A DNA stretch of 64,000 bases from SHLQ01 sp964517125 (GCA_964517125.1 CAZFBD010000013.1:13139-77138); one strand, 5' to 3'; counted from the stretch's first letter, positions 53,243 to 63,007 are shown. Notes: generated by a model from the sequence alone, not told the origin. Translations and numbers: made by a program.

Positions 53243-55275
53243 CCCACCCGCAGCATCGCTCGAAACGTCTGGTCGACCGACAGCTCCGCAAGGCGGGTCT
53301 GCAGGTTGAACCAGGTACGCCGCTTGACCGGTTCATCGAACTCGTTCGTTCGAGCTACGACGAAGCCGACGACAGTCGACGGTTGAACGACCATGCCTTC
53401 GCGGTTGCATCGGCAGAGATGTCGGAGCTCAATGGCCGCCTTTCGGCCAACAATGCCGCGCTGAACTCGGCGCTGGACGAGCTGACCCGAAGTGAAGCGA
53501 TCGAGGAACTGAACCAGAAGCTGTCGACAAAGAACGACGAGCTCCAGCATGCGCTGGAGTCGCAAACCCGAACCCAACAGCTCTTTGAGTCACTGGCGAG
53601 CAATTCACCATTGGCGATCATCTACACCGACCAGAGTGGCAACGCCGTGTACACGAACGATCGAAGCTCGCTGTTGCTCGACCGACCGGCGTCAGATCTG
53701 CTTGGTGTGGAGTGGATTCGTCTGATTCCCCCGAGCCAGCGGGCGGACTTCCGGGTCTTTCTCGGCGACGACACGATCGAAACCGCGGTCATCGAACATC
53801 AGATGGAACATCGGGACGGCACGCTGATCTGGTGCTCGACCACGATTGCTGCGGTCCGTCACACCGATGCGCTTGGCGGATGGATTGCAAGCATTGAAGA
53901 CATCACCCAACGCAAGCGGGGCGAGGCGGAACTCGAACGGTTGGCCACTACGGATTCGCTGACCGGCCTGCTGAACCGCCATTCCTTTGGCCTTTCCGTT
54001 CAGCAACTTCGTGAGACGCTCGCGGGGGACACCCATTTGGCGCTGGCCCTGATCGACATGGATCGCTTCAAGTTGGTCAATGACACCTTTGGGCATCAGG
54101 CGGGAGACCAGCTTCTCATCACGATCGCCGAGATTCTCCGAGCGCAGGCGCAGGATGGGGATCTGATTGCCCGTCTTGGGGGCGATGAGTTTGCCTTCGC
54201 ACGTGTCGTTGCAGACGCGGAAGAAGCCGAGACCTTCGTGCGAGAGCTGAGTGATTCTCTGCACCAACCCGTAGTGGTCGAACGACAGATGCTGCATACG
54301 GGCGCGTCGGTGGGCCTGGCGCTGGCAACGGAACGAAGTGCCGATCCGGAGGAGCTTCTCCGCGACGCCGACACCGCCATGTACCGCGCCAAGGCCGACA
54401 ACTCGCGCCGCTACCGGATCTTTGACCAGCGGTTCCGAGAAGAGGTCACCCGCCGGTTCGTGCTGGAACGTGAACTGCATTTGGCGATCGAATCCAAGGC
54501 GGTCACCCTCGCCTTTCAGCCCATCATCGACGCCGCGTCCGAACAGACGATTGCGGTCGAGGCATTGGCTCGTTGGGAATCGGAAGCGCTGGGTGTCGTC
54601 AGTCCGCTCGAGTTCATTGAGGCTGCGGAACACCTGGGGCTGTCACGGGTACTTGGCCGCCAGATTCTGGAGATGGCCTGCGGACAACTGGGAGCCTGGT
54701 ACCACGATCAGCCGTGGCGTCGGGGCCTGGCAGTGTCCGTCAACGTCACCTACGGACAGCTCGTAGATCAGAACTTCGTGGAACTGGTCCACCAGACGCT
54801 CGTCCGGAACCGGTTGCCGGGAAGTGCGCTCATTCTCGAGCTCACCGAGCAGGCGCTCTTGGATGACTTCGATCGTGCGGTGGGAGTGCTGCAGCGGTTG
54901 CGTCAGATGGGTGTTCGCATTGCGATTGACGATTTCGGCACCGGGTACTCGGCGCTTTCCTATCTGGCCCGCCTGAAGGTCGACTTCCTCAAGATCGACC
55001 AGAGCTTCGTGCAGCGTCTGTCGAGCGTGGGGGACGAGGGAGACAATCGTCTGACGGAAGCCATCGTCGATCTTGCTCACCGCTTCGAGCTGACGCCGAT
55101 CGCTGAAGGTGTCGAGACCGAATCCCAACAGCAGATGCTTCGAACGTTCGGCTGTGGACTCCTGCAGGGGTACCTGTTCGCACGACCCATGTGGCCCGAT
55201 GATCCCGCCCTGGCGGAGGTCGTCGACGGCGGCCGGGTCCCCACCACGGCTCCCGAGGGCGTGCATCAGCACTGA
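53239..55275 (+). CDS. Cyclic-di-GMP enzyme with PAS, GGDEF and EAL domains
   Basis: A 678-residue cytoplasmic protein with no membrane helix. A helical coiled-coil (about 40-115), PAS (about 120-225; LAIIYTDQSGNAVYTND, ending in IEDITQRKRGEAELERL), GGDEF cyclase (about 230-395; ALIDMDRFKLVNDTFGHQAGD, ARLGGDEFAFARV intact), and EAL phosphodiesterase (about 410-665; VEALARWE, SVNVTYGQL, LELTEQ, IDDFGTGYSAL, LKIDQSFV, AEGVE all present). The inhibitory I-site RxxD before GGDEF is replaced by QDGD. Both activities are therefore possible; which dominates is unknown. Translation is coupled to the FIST sensor upstream. Confidence 0.93.
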   Translation: MTHPQHRSKRLVDRQLRKAGLQVEPGTPLDRFIELVRSSYDEADDSRRLNDHAFAVASAEMSELNGRLSANNAALNSALDELTRSEAIEELNQKLSTKNDELQHALESQTRTQQLFESLASNSPLAIIYTDQSGNAVYTNDRSSLLLDRPASDLLGVEWIRLIPPSQRADFRVFLGDDTIETAVIEHQMEHRDGTLIWCSTTIAAVRHTDALGGWIASIEDITQRKRGEAELERLATTDSLTGLLNRHSFGLSVQQLRETLAGDTHLALALIDMDRFKLVNDTFGHQAGDQLLITIAEILRAQAQDGDLIARLGGDEFAFARVVADAEEAETFVRELSDSLHQPVVVERQMLHTGASVGLALATERSADPEELLRDADTAMYRAKADNSRRYRIFDQRFREEVTRRFVLERELHLAIESKAVTLAFQPIIDAASEQTIAVEALARWESEALGVVSPLEFIEAAEHLGLSRVLGRQILEMACGQLGAWYHDQPWRRGLAVSVNVTYGQLVDQNFVELVHQTLVRNRLPGSALILELTEQALLDDFDRAVGVLQRLRQMGVRIAIDDFGTGYSALSYLARLKVDFLKIDQSFVQRLSSVGDEGDNRLTEAIVDLAHRFELTPIAEGVETESQQQMLRTFGCGLLQGYLFARPMWPDDPALAEVVDGGRVPTTAPEGVHQH

Positions 55276-55344
55276 GGCGGTCGCGCTGCGAAATCGTTGA
55301 CGGAGATCACATCGCTCGTTGGTGCATGCAGGCACGCCGCACAA

Positions 55345-55350
55345 TAGGTT
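55345..55350 (+). promoter_or_regulatory. -10 hexamer of purC (leaderless)
   Basis: TAGGTT ends 7 nt before GTG 55358 and supports that codon as the start of purC. Confidence 0.5.
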
Positions 55351-55357
55351 CGTCGGT

Positions 55358-56233
55358 GTGAACGTCGAACTTCCCCACATGTATCGCGGCAAGGTTCGCG
55401 ACATGTACGACGCTGGTGATGGCAATGTCCTGATCGTCACCAGCGATCGGCTTTCGGCCTTTGACGTGGTCATGAATGAGCCCGTGCTCGACAAGGGTCG
55501 GGTGCTCACCGCAGTCTCGGCATTCTGGTTCGAACACCTCGGCGACATCGCACCCCACCATCTGATCTCCACCGACATCAGCGACTTCCCTGAGGGTGCG
55601 CGTGATCCCGAGCTGTCGGGGCGTTCAATGTTCGTCCGCAAGGCGGAGATGTTGCCGGTCGAGTGCATTGTTCGGGGGTACATCACGGGGTCCGCGTGGA
55701 AGGAATACGGCCGGTCCGGCACCATGCACGGAGCTCGGCTCCCCGAAGGACTTCTCGAGAGTGAACAGCTGCCTGAGCCGGTCTTCACGCCGTCGACCAA
55801 GGCCGAAGACGGCCTCCACGACGAGAACATCAGCTTCGAACGGGCCGTCGAACTGGTTGGATCCGACATTGCCGAGCAGGCTCGAGACATCTCGCTTCGC
55901 CTGTATGCCGCCGGCGCCGCACACGCAGCCGAGCGGGGCATCATCATTGCCGACACCAAGTTCGAGCTCGGAATGGTCGACGGCCAGTTGGTCGTCGCCG
56001 ACGAAATGCTGACCCCAGACAGCTCACGCTTCTGGCCAGCCGATCAGTGGGTTCCGGGATCCACCCCTCCATCATTCGACAAGCAGCCGGTCCGTGATTT
56101 TCTCGAGACGCTCGACTGGGACAAGTCACCGCCACCCCCAACGCTTCCCGGCGAGGTTGTCGCGGCAACCCGAGCTCGCTACATCGAAGGTTACGAACGC
56201 ATCACCGGCAAGTCCTTTGCGGACTGGAAGTAG
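55358..56233 (+). CDS. purC: Phosphoribosylaminoimidazole-succinocarboxamide synthase
   Basis: Step 8 of purine synthesis, adding aspartate to CAIR. It has 291 residues, with YRGKVRDMYD, IVTSDRLSAFDVVM, RKAEMLPVECIVRGYITGSAWKEY, GIIIADTKFELG and DEMLTPDSSRFWPAD. GTG 55358 (MNVELPHMYRGK) is chosen because a -10 box ends 7 nt before it; an upstream GTG at 55319 would overlap that promoter. purE and purK are not in the window. Confidence 0.96.
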   Translation: MNVELPHMYRGKVRDMYDAGDGNVLIVTSDRLSAFDVVMNEPVLDKGRVLTAVSAFWFEHLGDIAPHHLISTDISDFPEGARDPELSGRSMFVRKAEMLPVECIVRGYITGSAWKEYGRSGTMHGARLPEGLLESEQLPEPVFTPSTKAEDGLHDENISFERAVELVGSDIAEQARDISLRLYAAGAAHAAERGIIIADTKFELGMVDGQLVVADEMLTPDSSRFWPADQWVPGSTPPSFDKQPVRDFLETLDWDKSPPPPTLPGEVVAATRARYIEGYERITGKSFADWK

Positions 56234-56242
56234 GGTTCATTC

Positions 56243-56497
56243 ATGAAGTTTCATGCAGTCGTCGATATTCAGCTCCACCCGGGAATCGCAGATCCTCAGG
56301 GTTCAACCATTGAACGTGCGCTTCCCACGCTTGGTTTCGAAGGCATGTCCAACGTGCGTTCCGGCAAGAGCGTGCATCTCGACATCGAGGCCGCCGACGC
56401 CGCTGCCGCCGAGGCTCAGCTCGAGCAGGTGTGCGAACAGTTTCTGACGAACCCGGTCATCGAGGGTGCGTCCATCAACCTGGTTGAGGCCAGCTGA
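56243..56497 (+). CDS. purS: FGAM synthase subunit PurS
   Basis: An 84-residue subunit bridging PurL and PurQ. The pattern VVDIQLHPGIADPQGSTIERAL, VRSGKSVHLDIEA and ending in NPVIEGASINLVEA is typical. It overlaps purQ by one base (TGATG), 9 bp after purC. Confidence 0.94.
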   Translation: MKFHAVVDIQLHPGIADPQGSTIERALPTLGFEGMSNVRSGKSVHLDIEAADAAAAEAQLEQVCEQFLTNPVIEGASINLVEAS

Positions 56498-57171
56498 TGG
56501 CGCCTCGTGTTGGAGTCATCCGATTCCCCGGAACGAACTGCGAGTTCGACACGATCGAAGCGATCGATGCGCTCGGCGGTACCGCAGAGGTCCTTTGGCA
56601 TGGCGACGACTCGCTGGGCGGCGTCGATGCCGTTGTCGTCCCTGGTGGATTCGCACATGGCGACTATCTGCGGCCAGGTGCGATTGCACGGTTCTCTCCA
56701 ATCATGACTGCGGTTCGCGCCGGCGCCGAAGACGGCATGCCGGTTGTTGGTATCTGCAACGGCTTTCAGGTGCTCACCGAGGCAGGACTGTTGCCAGGAG
56801 CGTTGCAGAAGAACGTCGGACTCAAGTTCATCAATGCGTCGCAGCAGCTTCGTGTCGAATCCACGAACTCACCTCTGACGAACGCGGCCACCGCTGGCCA
56901 GGAGCTGTCGATTCCGATCAATCACTTCGAGGGCAACTACACCTGCAGCCCAGAAACACTTGCGGAGCTCAAGGCGAACGATCAGATCGTGGTGTCGTAC
57001 GTCGGCAACCCCAATGGGTCCGTGGCCGACATTGCGGGCGTCTGCAATGTCGCTCGCAACGTGGTTGGCCTGATGCCACACCCCGAACGTGCCAGTCATG
57101 CACTGCTCGGTTCCGAGGATGGCAACGTCATGTTGCGAAGCCTGCTGAGCTCGGTTGGTGCGGCGGTCTGA
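56497..57171 (+). CDS. purQ: FGAM synthase glutaminase subunit PurQ
   Basis: A 224-residue class I glutamine amidotransferase supplying ammonia to PurL. It has VIRFPGTNCEFDT, GGFAHGDYLRPGAIA, the nucleophile Cys in VGICNGFQVLTEAGLLPGAL, and the His-Glu pair in MPHPERAS. It belongs to the three-subunit FGAM synthase with PurS and the 730-residue PurL. Confidence 0.96.
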   Translation: MAPRVGVIRFPGTNCEFDTIEAIDALGGTAEVLWHGDDSLGGVDAVVVPGGFAHGDYLRPGAIARFSPIMTAVRAGAEDGMPVVGICNGFQVLTEAGLLPGALQKNVGLKFINASQQLRVESTNSPLTNAATAGQELSIPINHFEGNYTCSPETLAELKANDQIVVSYVGNPNGSVADIAGVCNVARNVVGLMPHPERASHALLGSEDGNVMLRSLLSSVGAAV

Positions 57172-57350
57172 CGACAGCTCGTTGACGGTCTGAAGAAAAA
57201 GTAGGCCAAACGACTCATTTGCCGATGGGGCCCGCCGATTGGCCTCGCATGGAACAGCGCAAGTTCATCAGCAGCGGGACTGGTTCGAGGAGTCGGCTCG
57301 CGAGCCAAACCCCGAACGATGAACCATCGGGTGTGATCTGGGACAAGAAG

Positions 57351-58163
57351 ATGTCCGAGATCCGGTCCGTGGTCCTGCTTGCTCTCAGTCAACCCGTGGT
57401 GATTCCGGTGGTCGCGCTTCTGGCTCTTGCCGGCGTCACCGAGTGGCTCGGCTACAACGAGATCGCCGGCGTTCTGCTCATCGGCGCTGTGGTGAGCGGC
57501 GCCATTGCCTGGGTCACCGGAATCCACGCGAACCAGCAGAGCCGTCTGGCGATTCGTCAACACGCTGCGCTCGCTGGCGAGCTCCGCTATGCCGACCTCA
57601 CGAATGTGGATCTGTCGGGGGCGTACCTGCGCGAGCGCAACTTCGAGGGTGTTCGCATGTCCAACTGCACGGCGCAGGAAGTGGACTTCTCGGGAACGTC
57701 CCTACGAGATGCCCGACTGACGAAAGGCATCTTCAGTCGTGGAATGTTCGACGGCGCAGATCTGACCCGCGCCGGCTGCTACTCGGCCCGCCTCAACGGC
57801 GCAAGCCTCAAGCGTGTTGTGGCCGTCCAAGCGAGCTTGTGTCGAGCGAATCTGAAGAGTGCGGATCTGACCGGAGCTGATCTGCGTGAAGCCGATCTGC
57901 GTGGTGCGGATCTGACCGGAGCGACCATCACCCAAGCGGACCTCCGCGGTGCCTGGTACTCGTCCACCACTCGATTCCCCGATGGTGATGTTCCTGAGGG
58001 CTGCGTGATGATGGGGGACGGACTCGCCGGTCGGCTTCGTTCGCTGCAGGACGTTGCCGCTGACTATCCCCGTCCCGACGATCGGGCCCGTGGGTTGATC
58101 CGCCTGGATCTTGCCGACACGGCGGTCACTGACCTCACCGACAGCGTCAAAACCGAGAGCTGA
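57351..58163 (+). CDS. Membrane protein with pentapeptide repeats, inside the purine cluster
   Basis: A 270-residue protein with two membrane helices (about 10-30, VIPVVALLALAGVTEWLGY region, and 35-53) followed by a cytoplasmic right-handed beta-helix of pentapeptide repeats (about 78-205: A(D/N)LxG-type units such as ANLKSADLTGADLREADLRG), then a charged C-terminus (to 270). The start is taken as ATG 57351; an open frame extends upstream to 57219 but looks non-coding. Function unknown; similar proteins are unassigned or affect DNA-related enzymes. It lies between purQ and purL, where no accessory gene is expected. Confidence 0.8.
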   Translation: MSEIRSVVLLALSQPVVIPVVALLALAGVTEWLGYNEIAGVLLIGAVVSGAIAWVTGIHANQQSRLAIRQHAALAGELRYADLTNVDLSGAYLRERNFEGVRMSNCTAQEVDFSGTSLRDARLTKGIFSRGMFDGADLTRAGCYSARLNGASLKRVVAVQASLCRANLKSADLTGADLREADLRGADLTGATITQADLRGAWYSSTTRFPDGDVPEGCVMMGDGLAGRLRSLQDVAADYPRPDDRARGLIRLDLADTAVTDLTDSVKTES

Positions 58164-58270
58164 AGCCTCGCAGTCAGCCTCTGCTGCTGGACGTGCTTCG
58201 TCCCCGAGCAAAAACGCAAGGAATCAGTCACACCTTCGAGCAAACCTGACCAATGGCGCCTGACGCCGGT

Positions 58271-58276
58271 TAGCTT
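58271..58276 (+). promoter_or_regulatory. -10 hexamer of purL (leaderless)
   Basis: TAGCTT ends 8 nt before ATG 58285, with a CTGACC (58246-58251) at 19 nt as a possible -35. A weak AAAGG lies between. Confidence 0.45.
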
Positions 58277-58284
58277 GCAAAGGT

Positions 58285-60477
58285 ATGTCTGAGCCACTGC
58301 ATCGAGCCCTGGGACTGACGGACGACGAGGCGGAGGAGATCAACTCCATCCTCGGGAGAGAAGCGAATCCGCTTGAACTCTCGATGTACTCGGTGATGTG
58401 GTCGGAGCACTGCTCGTACAAGTCGTCTCGAATTCATCTGAAGCGACTTCCGACCGAAGCTCCCTGGGTGCTGGTTGGCCCCGGCGAGAACGCTGGCGTC
58501 GTCGATCTTGGGGACGGTATTGCCGGAGCCTTCCGCATCGAGAGCCACAACCATCCGTCGGCCATCGAGCCGTATCAGGGCGCCGCCACCGGCGCCGGTG
58601 GAATCCTTCGAGACATCTTCACCATGGGTGCCCGGCCGATTGCGCTCATGGATCCGCTCCGGTTCGGTCCGCTCAACGATGCCCGCAGTCGCTGGATTGC
58701 CGAAGGAGTCGTCAACGGCATCTCCGGCTACGGCAACTCTGTTGGTGTCCCGACCGTTGGTGGCGAGACGATCTTCGACGCCACGTATCAGGACAACCCT
58801 CTGGTCAACGTGTTCTGCCTGGGCACGATGCCCACCGAGCGTCTGGTACTTGGCGAAGCGACAGGACTCGGGAACATCGCCATCCTGTTCGGTTCGGCCA
58901 CCGGCCGGGACGGCATCGGCGGCGTGTCGGTGCTCGCGTCGGCGGGCTTCGATGAGAATGAGGACGACAGTGCCAAGCGTCCGAGCGTGCAGGTGGGTGA
59001 CCCCTACGAAGAGAAGCGTCTGATCGAAGCGTGCCTCGAGCTGCTCGACGAAGGCCTCGTCGTTGGTATTCAGGATCTCGGGGGCGCCGGCTTTTGCTGC
59101 GCGACCTCGGAGACCGCATCGCGTGGCGGCATGGGTATGGACGTCGACGTCACTGCGGTCCATACCCGCCAGGACGGGCTTGAACCCTTCGAGGTCATGA
59201 CGAGCGAGAGCCAGGAACGCATGCTGGCAATCGTCGAACCCGACAGCGTCGATCGCGTGCTGGAATTGTGCGCCAAGTGGGAAGTCACGGCGTCGGTTGT
59301 TGGCACTGTGGTCGAGGGTGGCCAGCTCCGAATCCTCGACGGTCCCGATGGCGAGGTCCTCGCTGACATTCCGGCATCGTCACTTCACGATGCGGCGCCG
59401 CTCTACGACCGGCCGATGGCTGAGCCCGATCGTTCCGGCGAGACCGATCCCGTGGATCTCGACGCTCCAGCAGATCTGTGGGCTGACCTGACCTCGATGC
59501 TGATGGACACCTCGTGGGTGCATTCGCAGTACGACTCGCAGCTCTTCTTGAACACGATCGTCGGTCCCGGCGACGATGCGAGTCTGCTTCGGCTCAAACA
59601 CCCGACCACGAACGTGGACACCGGTCGCGGCATTGGTATGACCACCGACGGCAACCATCACTGGTGCATCGTGAATCCCCACCGGGGCGCCGCAATGACG
59701 GTGGCCGAGTCCATTCTGAATCTTGCGTGTGTCGGCGCGAAGCCACTGGCCCTCGTGAACAACCTGAATTTCGGCAACCCGGAGCACCCGGTCACCATGT
59801 GGCAGCTGAGTCAGGCGGTCGATGGCATGGCCGAGGCCTGCACGGAAACCAACGTTCCCGTGGTTGGTGGCAACGTCAGCTTGTACAACGAAGCGAACGG
59901 TCGGAACATCGACCCAACTCCCGTGGTCGGCATGTTGGGTATGACCGACACGATCGAGCATGCGCCTCCGGGTATGGGTCTCACCGAAGGACATCGCATC
60001 ATCGTGCTCGGCCCCGAAGGTTCGGGTCTGGGTGGCTCGTTGTGGGCCCGAAGCAAGGGCGCCCTCGGTGGCGACCTGCCGGAACTCGACTACGCCATGC
60101 ACCTGCGTGTCGCCGATCTCACCCGCGGGCTCGTGTCTGGCGGCGTCGTGTCGGCAGTTCACGATGTTGCTGGTGGCGGCCTTGGGGTTGCCCTCACAGA
60201 AATGGCGATCGCCGGCGGCGTGGGTGCCATTGCCGCGCGAGTTCCAAATCACGATGCACTCTTCAGCGAATCGGCGAGCCGCGTCATCGTGGCCGTTGCC
60301 CCCGACAACATGGGCATCGTCGAGAACATGGCTGCCTCGCTCGACGTGCCCCTCACCCGCCTTGGACTTGCCACCGGAGACAGGATCTCGTTCAAGGGGC
60401 TCGTGGAGGGCAGCCTGCAGGATGCCACCGAGCAGGCTCGGACCAAACTGCCGGCGGCCATGGGAGCCAGCACGTAA
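58285..60477 (+). CDS. purL: FGAM synthase large subunit PurL
   Basis: Step 4 of purine synthesis, ATP-dependent amidation of FGAR. It has 730 residues, the small PurL form that needs PurS and PurQ. Motifs: SVMWSEHCSYKSSR, IESHNHPSAIEPYQGAATG, GAGGILRDIFTMGARP, GGETIFDATYQDNP and a second AIR-synthase half with VVGGNVSLYNE. Its stop overlaps the purF start by one base (TAATG). Confidence 0.97.
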   Translation: MSEPLHRALGLTDDEAEEINSILGREANPLELSMYSVMWSEHCSYKSSRIHLKRLPTEAPWVLVGPGENAGVVDLGDGIAGAFRIESHNHPSAIEPYQGAATGAGGILRDIFTMGARPIALMDPLRFGPLNDARSRWIAEGVVNGISGYGNSVGVPTVGGETIFDATYQDNPLVNVFCLGTMPTERLVLGEATGLGNIAILFGSATGRDGIGGVSVLASAGFDENEDDSAKRPSVQVGDPYEEKRLIEACLELLDEGLVVGIQDLGGAGFCCATSETASRGGMGMDVDVTAVHTRQDGLEPFEVMTSESQERMLAIVEPDSVDRVLELCAKWEVTASVVGTVVEGGQLRILDGPDGEVLADIPASSLHDAAPLYDRPMAEPDRSGETDPVDLDAPADLWADLTSMLMDTSWVHSQYDSQLFLNTIVGPGDDASLLRLKHPTTNVDTGRGIGMTTDGNHHWCIVNPHRGAAMTVAESILNLACVGAKPLALVNNLNFGNPEHPVTMWQLSQAVDGMAEACTETNVPVVGGNVSLYNEANGRNIDPTPVVGMLGMTDTIEHAPPGMGLTEGHRIIVLGPEGSGLGGSLWARSKGALGGDLPELDYAMHLRVADLTRGLVSGGVVSAVHDVAGGGLGVALTEMAIAGGVGAIAARVPNHDALFSESASRVIVAVAPDNMGIVENMAASLDVPLTRLGLATGDRISFKGLVEGSLQDATEQARTKLPAAMGAST

Positions 60478-61970
60478 TGTGCGGCATCTTCGGCGTGTAC
60501 GCGCCGGGGCGGTCGATCGCCCACCTCACCTATCTGGGTCTGTATGCACTGCAGCATCGGGGTCAGGAGAGTGCTGGCATGGCGGTCAGCGATCGCGAGG
60601 TACTCACCATCGTCAAGGAAATGGGCCTGGTGTCGAATGTGTTCGACGATCGGGCACTCAGTTCGCTCCCCGGTGACCTCGGCATTGGTCAGACGCGTTA
60701 CTCGACGACCGGATCGTCGCAGTGGCGCAACGCCCAGCCCATCTATCGGGGTGTGGGTGATCTGGAATTCGCGCTGGGCCACAACGGCAACCTGGTCAAC
60801 ACCGCTGCACTTGCCGAAGCCGCAGGCATGCTGCCCGGTACGGTGGCCAGCGACTCGGATCTGATTGGCGAGCTTCTTGCGGCCGCGCTGTTGGCTGGTG
60901 CGGCAACCACCGACAATCCGTTGTTGACCGCGTTGATGGCCGTGGTTCCCACTCTCGAAGGTGCATTCTGCCTGTCGGTCATGGATCGTGATCAGATCGT
61001 CGGCGTGCGCGACCCGAACGGATTCCGACCACTTGCGTTGGGTCGGCTCGACGATGGCGGTTGGGTGTTGGCGTCGGAGTCTCCGGCGTTCGATGTGGTT
61101 GGCGCCACGTTCGTGCGCGAGCTCGATCCCGGCGAAATGGTCGTGATCGATGCATCGGGTGTGACCTCGTTTCGTCCGTTCGAGGAAGCCTCCATCGATC
61201 CCAAGCTGTGTTTGTTCGAGTTCGTCTATTTCGCACGACCCGACACCAAGCTCTACGGACACAATGTGCATCAGGCCCGCGTCCGCATGGGTGAGTTCCT
61301 GGCCGAACAGGCTCCGGTCGAGGCCGACCTTGTCATGGGTGTGCCCGAGTCCGGTATCCCAGCCGCCGAGGGATATGCGCGGGCAAGCGGTATCCCGTTC
61401 GGGTACGGGCTGGTGAAGAACCGGTACATCGGCAGAACCTTCATTGCCCCGAATCAGGCGCTGCGGGCGCTCGGTGTGCGGATGAAGCTCAACCCGCTTC
61501 GCGAGAACATTGCCGGCAAGCGACTCGTTGTCGTGGATGACTCCATTGTTCGCGGAACAACCACAAAGGCGATGGTTGCCATGTTGCGCGAGGCCGGCGC
61601 AGCCGAGGTGCACATGCGCATCTCCTCTCCGCCGTATCGCTGGCCCTGCTTCTATGGCATGGACACGGGAACTCGTGGAGAGTTGCTCGCAGCAAATCTC
61701 GAAGTCGATGAGATCCGTGAGTACACCGGTGTCGACAGCCTCACCTACCTTCACCTGGACCGGCTCTTGGAAGCGACCGGTGCGGTGAATGCCGGCTTCT
61801 GCGATGCCTGCCTGACCGGCAACTATCCGGTCGACATCCCGGTCAATCTCGCAAAGCACGTGCTCGAAGACGGTGTGGCTCAGGGCCCGACCAGTTCGGA
61901 CATGGCGAACACGCTGCTCGACGCCACCGATGTGCAACTTCCCACCGACGGACTACGGAGCGAATCGTGA
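60477..61970 (+). CDS. purF: Amidophosphoribosyltransferase
   Basis: First committed step: PRPP plus glutamine to phosphoribosylamine. It has 497 residues. N-terminal nucleophile Cys2 (MCGIFGVYAP), HRGQESAGM, and the phosphoribosyltransferase loop VVDDSIVRGTTTKAMV. Four Cys expected to bind [4Fe-4S], as in Bacillus, are present (PKLCLFEFVYFARPD, WPCFYG, FCDACLTGNYP). ATG 60477 overlaps the purL stop. Its 3' end overlaps purM by 4 bp. Confidence 0.96.
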   Translation: MCGIFGVYAPGRSIAHLTYLGLYALQHRGQESAGMAVSDREVLTIVKEMGLVSNVFDDRALSSLPGDLGIGQTRYSTTGSSQWRNAQPIYRGVGDLEFALGHNGNLVNTAALAEAAGMLPGTVASDSDLIGELLAAALLAGAATTDNPLLTALMAVVPTLEGAFCLSVMDRDQIVGVRDPNGFRPLALGRLDDGGWVLASESPAFDVVGATFVRELDPGEMVVIDASGVTSFRPFEEASIDPKLCLFEFVYFARPDTKLYGHNVHQARVRMGEFLAEQAPVEADLVMGVPESGIPAAEGYARASGIPFGYGLVKNRYIGRTFIAPNQALRALGVRMKLNPLRENIAGKRLVVVDDSIVRGTTTKAMVAMLREAGAAEVHMRISSPPYRWPCFYGMDTGTRGELLAANLEVDEIREYTGVDSLTYLHLDRLLEATGAVNAGFCDACLTGNYPVDIPVNLAKHVLEDGVAQGPTSSDMANTLLDATDVQLPTDGLRSES

Positions 61971-63007
61971 GCGGAGCCACCTACCGGGATTCTGGTGTCG
62001 ACATCGACGCTGGTGAAGCGGCAGTCGATCGAATCAAACCGCTGGTGGCTCGCACCGAACGACCAGGTGTCCTCGGCGGGATCGGCGGATTTGGCGGACT
62101 CTTCGATGTGTCAGCCGCCGGGTACGAGAACCCGCTGCTCGTGTCATCGACCGATGGGGTTGGAACCAAGGCGCTGGTGGCAACGGCTGCGGAATCGTTC
62201 CACACCATCGGCATCGATCTCGTGGCGATGTGTGTCGACGATCTGGTCTGTCAGGGAGCGGAGCCCTTGTTTTTCCTGGACTACGTCTCGGTCGGTTCCC
62301 TGGACGCCGATCACATGGAGGCGTTGGTCAGCGGCATTGCGGACGGCTGCAAGCAGGCCAACTGCGCGCTCATCGGCGGCGAAATGGCAGAACATCCGGG
62401 AGTGATGGGACCGGGAGAGTTCGAGCTCGTCGGGTTCTCTGTCGGCGCGGTTGAACGCGACGGTGTGATCACCGGCGAGCGTGTTGAAGTCGGCGATGTG
62501 CTCATTGGGTTGCCGTCGCCGAACCTGCGATCCAACGGCTTCTCGCTCGCCCGCAAGATCATGTTCGACATCGCTGGTCGTGAGCTCACCGATCCCGCAT
62601 GGGACGGTGCTTCACAGACGGTTGCAGAAGCACTTCTGGATCCGTCGGTGATCTACACGCCCGCGGTTCTGCAGGCAGCGAAGTCAGTCGACGTACGCGC
62701 GGTTGCGCACATCACGGGCGGCGGCCTGCCGGGCAACCTCAATCGGGTGCTGCCTGCGGGAGCGGATGCCCGCGTCGATACCAGCTCCTGGAAGCCACCC
62801 GAGATCTTCGGCGAGTTGGCGCGTCTCGGGGGAGTCGATTCCCGCGAGATGTTCCGCGTATTCAACATGGGTGTTGGCATGGTTCTGGTGGTACCGGACA
62901 CCGATACGGATCGGGCGATCGAAGTGCTCGCTGACCAGGGCCACGCGGCGCTGGTGATCGGTCGAATCGAGCCGGGCGACGGGAACGTGGTGCTCGACTC
63001 GCACTGA
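61967..63007 (+). CDS. purM: Phosphoribosylformylglycinamidine cyclo-ligase
   Basis: Step 5, closing the imidazole ring to AIR. It has 346 residues, with YRDSGVDIDAGEAAVDRIKP, GGFGGLFDVSA, VSSTDGVGTKALVA, ALIGGEMAEHPGVMGPGEFE and GGGLPGNLNRVLP. GTG 61967 overlaps the purF stop (GTGA). It ends the purine cluster; purN, purE, purK and purH are not in the window. Confidence 0.97.
   Translation: MSGATYRDSGVDIDAGEAAVDRIKPLVARTERPGVLGGIGGFGGLFDVSAAGYENPLLVSSTDGVGTKALVATAAESFHTIGIDLVAMCVDDLVCQGAEPLFFLDYVSVGSLDADHMEALVSGIADGCKQANCALIGGEMAEHPGVMGPGEFELVGFSVGAVERDGVITGERVEVGDVLIGLPSPNLRSNGFSLARKIMFDIAGRELTDPAWDGASQTVAEALLDPSVIYTPAVLQAAKSVDVRAVAHITGGGLPGNLNRVLPAGADARVDTSSWKPPEIFGELARLGGVDSREMFRVFNMGVGMVLVVPDTDTDRAIEVLADQGHAALVIGRIEPGDGNVVLDSH

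Noticed and set aside
57219..57350. N-terminal extension of the pentapeptide-repeat protein
   Set aside because: The residues are Arg/Ser-rich without pattern, and a natural start (MSEIRS) precedes the first membrane helix.
59514..60476. Open frame running into purF from upstream, giving an 818-residue protein
   Set aside because: The upstream part lies inside purL in another frame; PurF must begin with Met-Cys at 60477 because Cys2 is the catalytic nucleophile.
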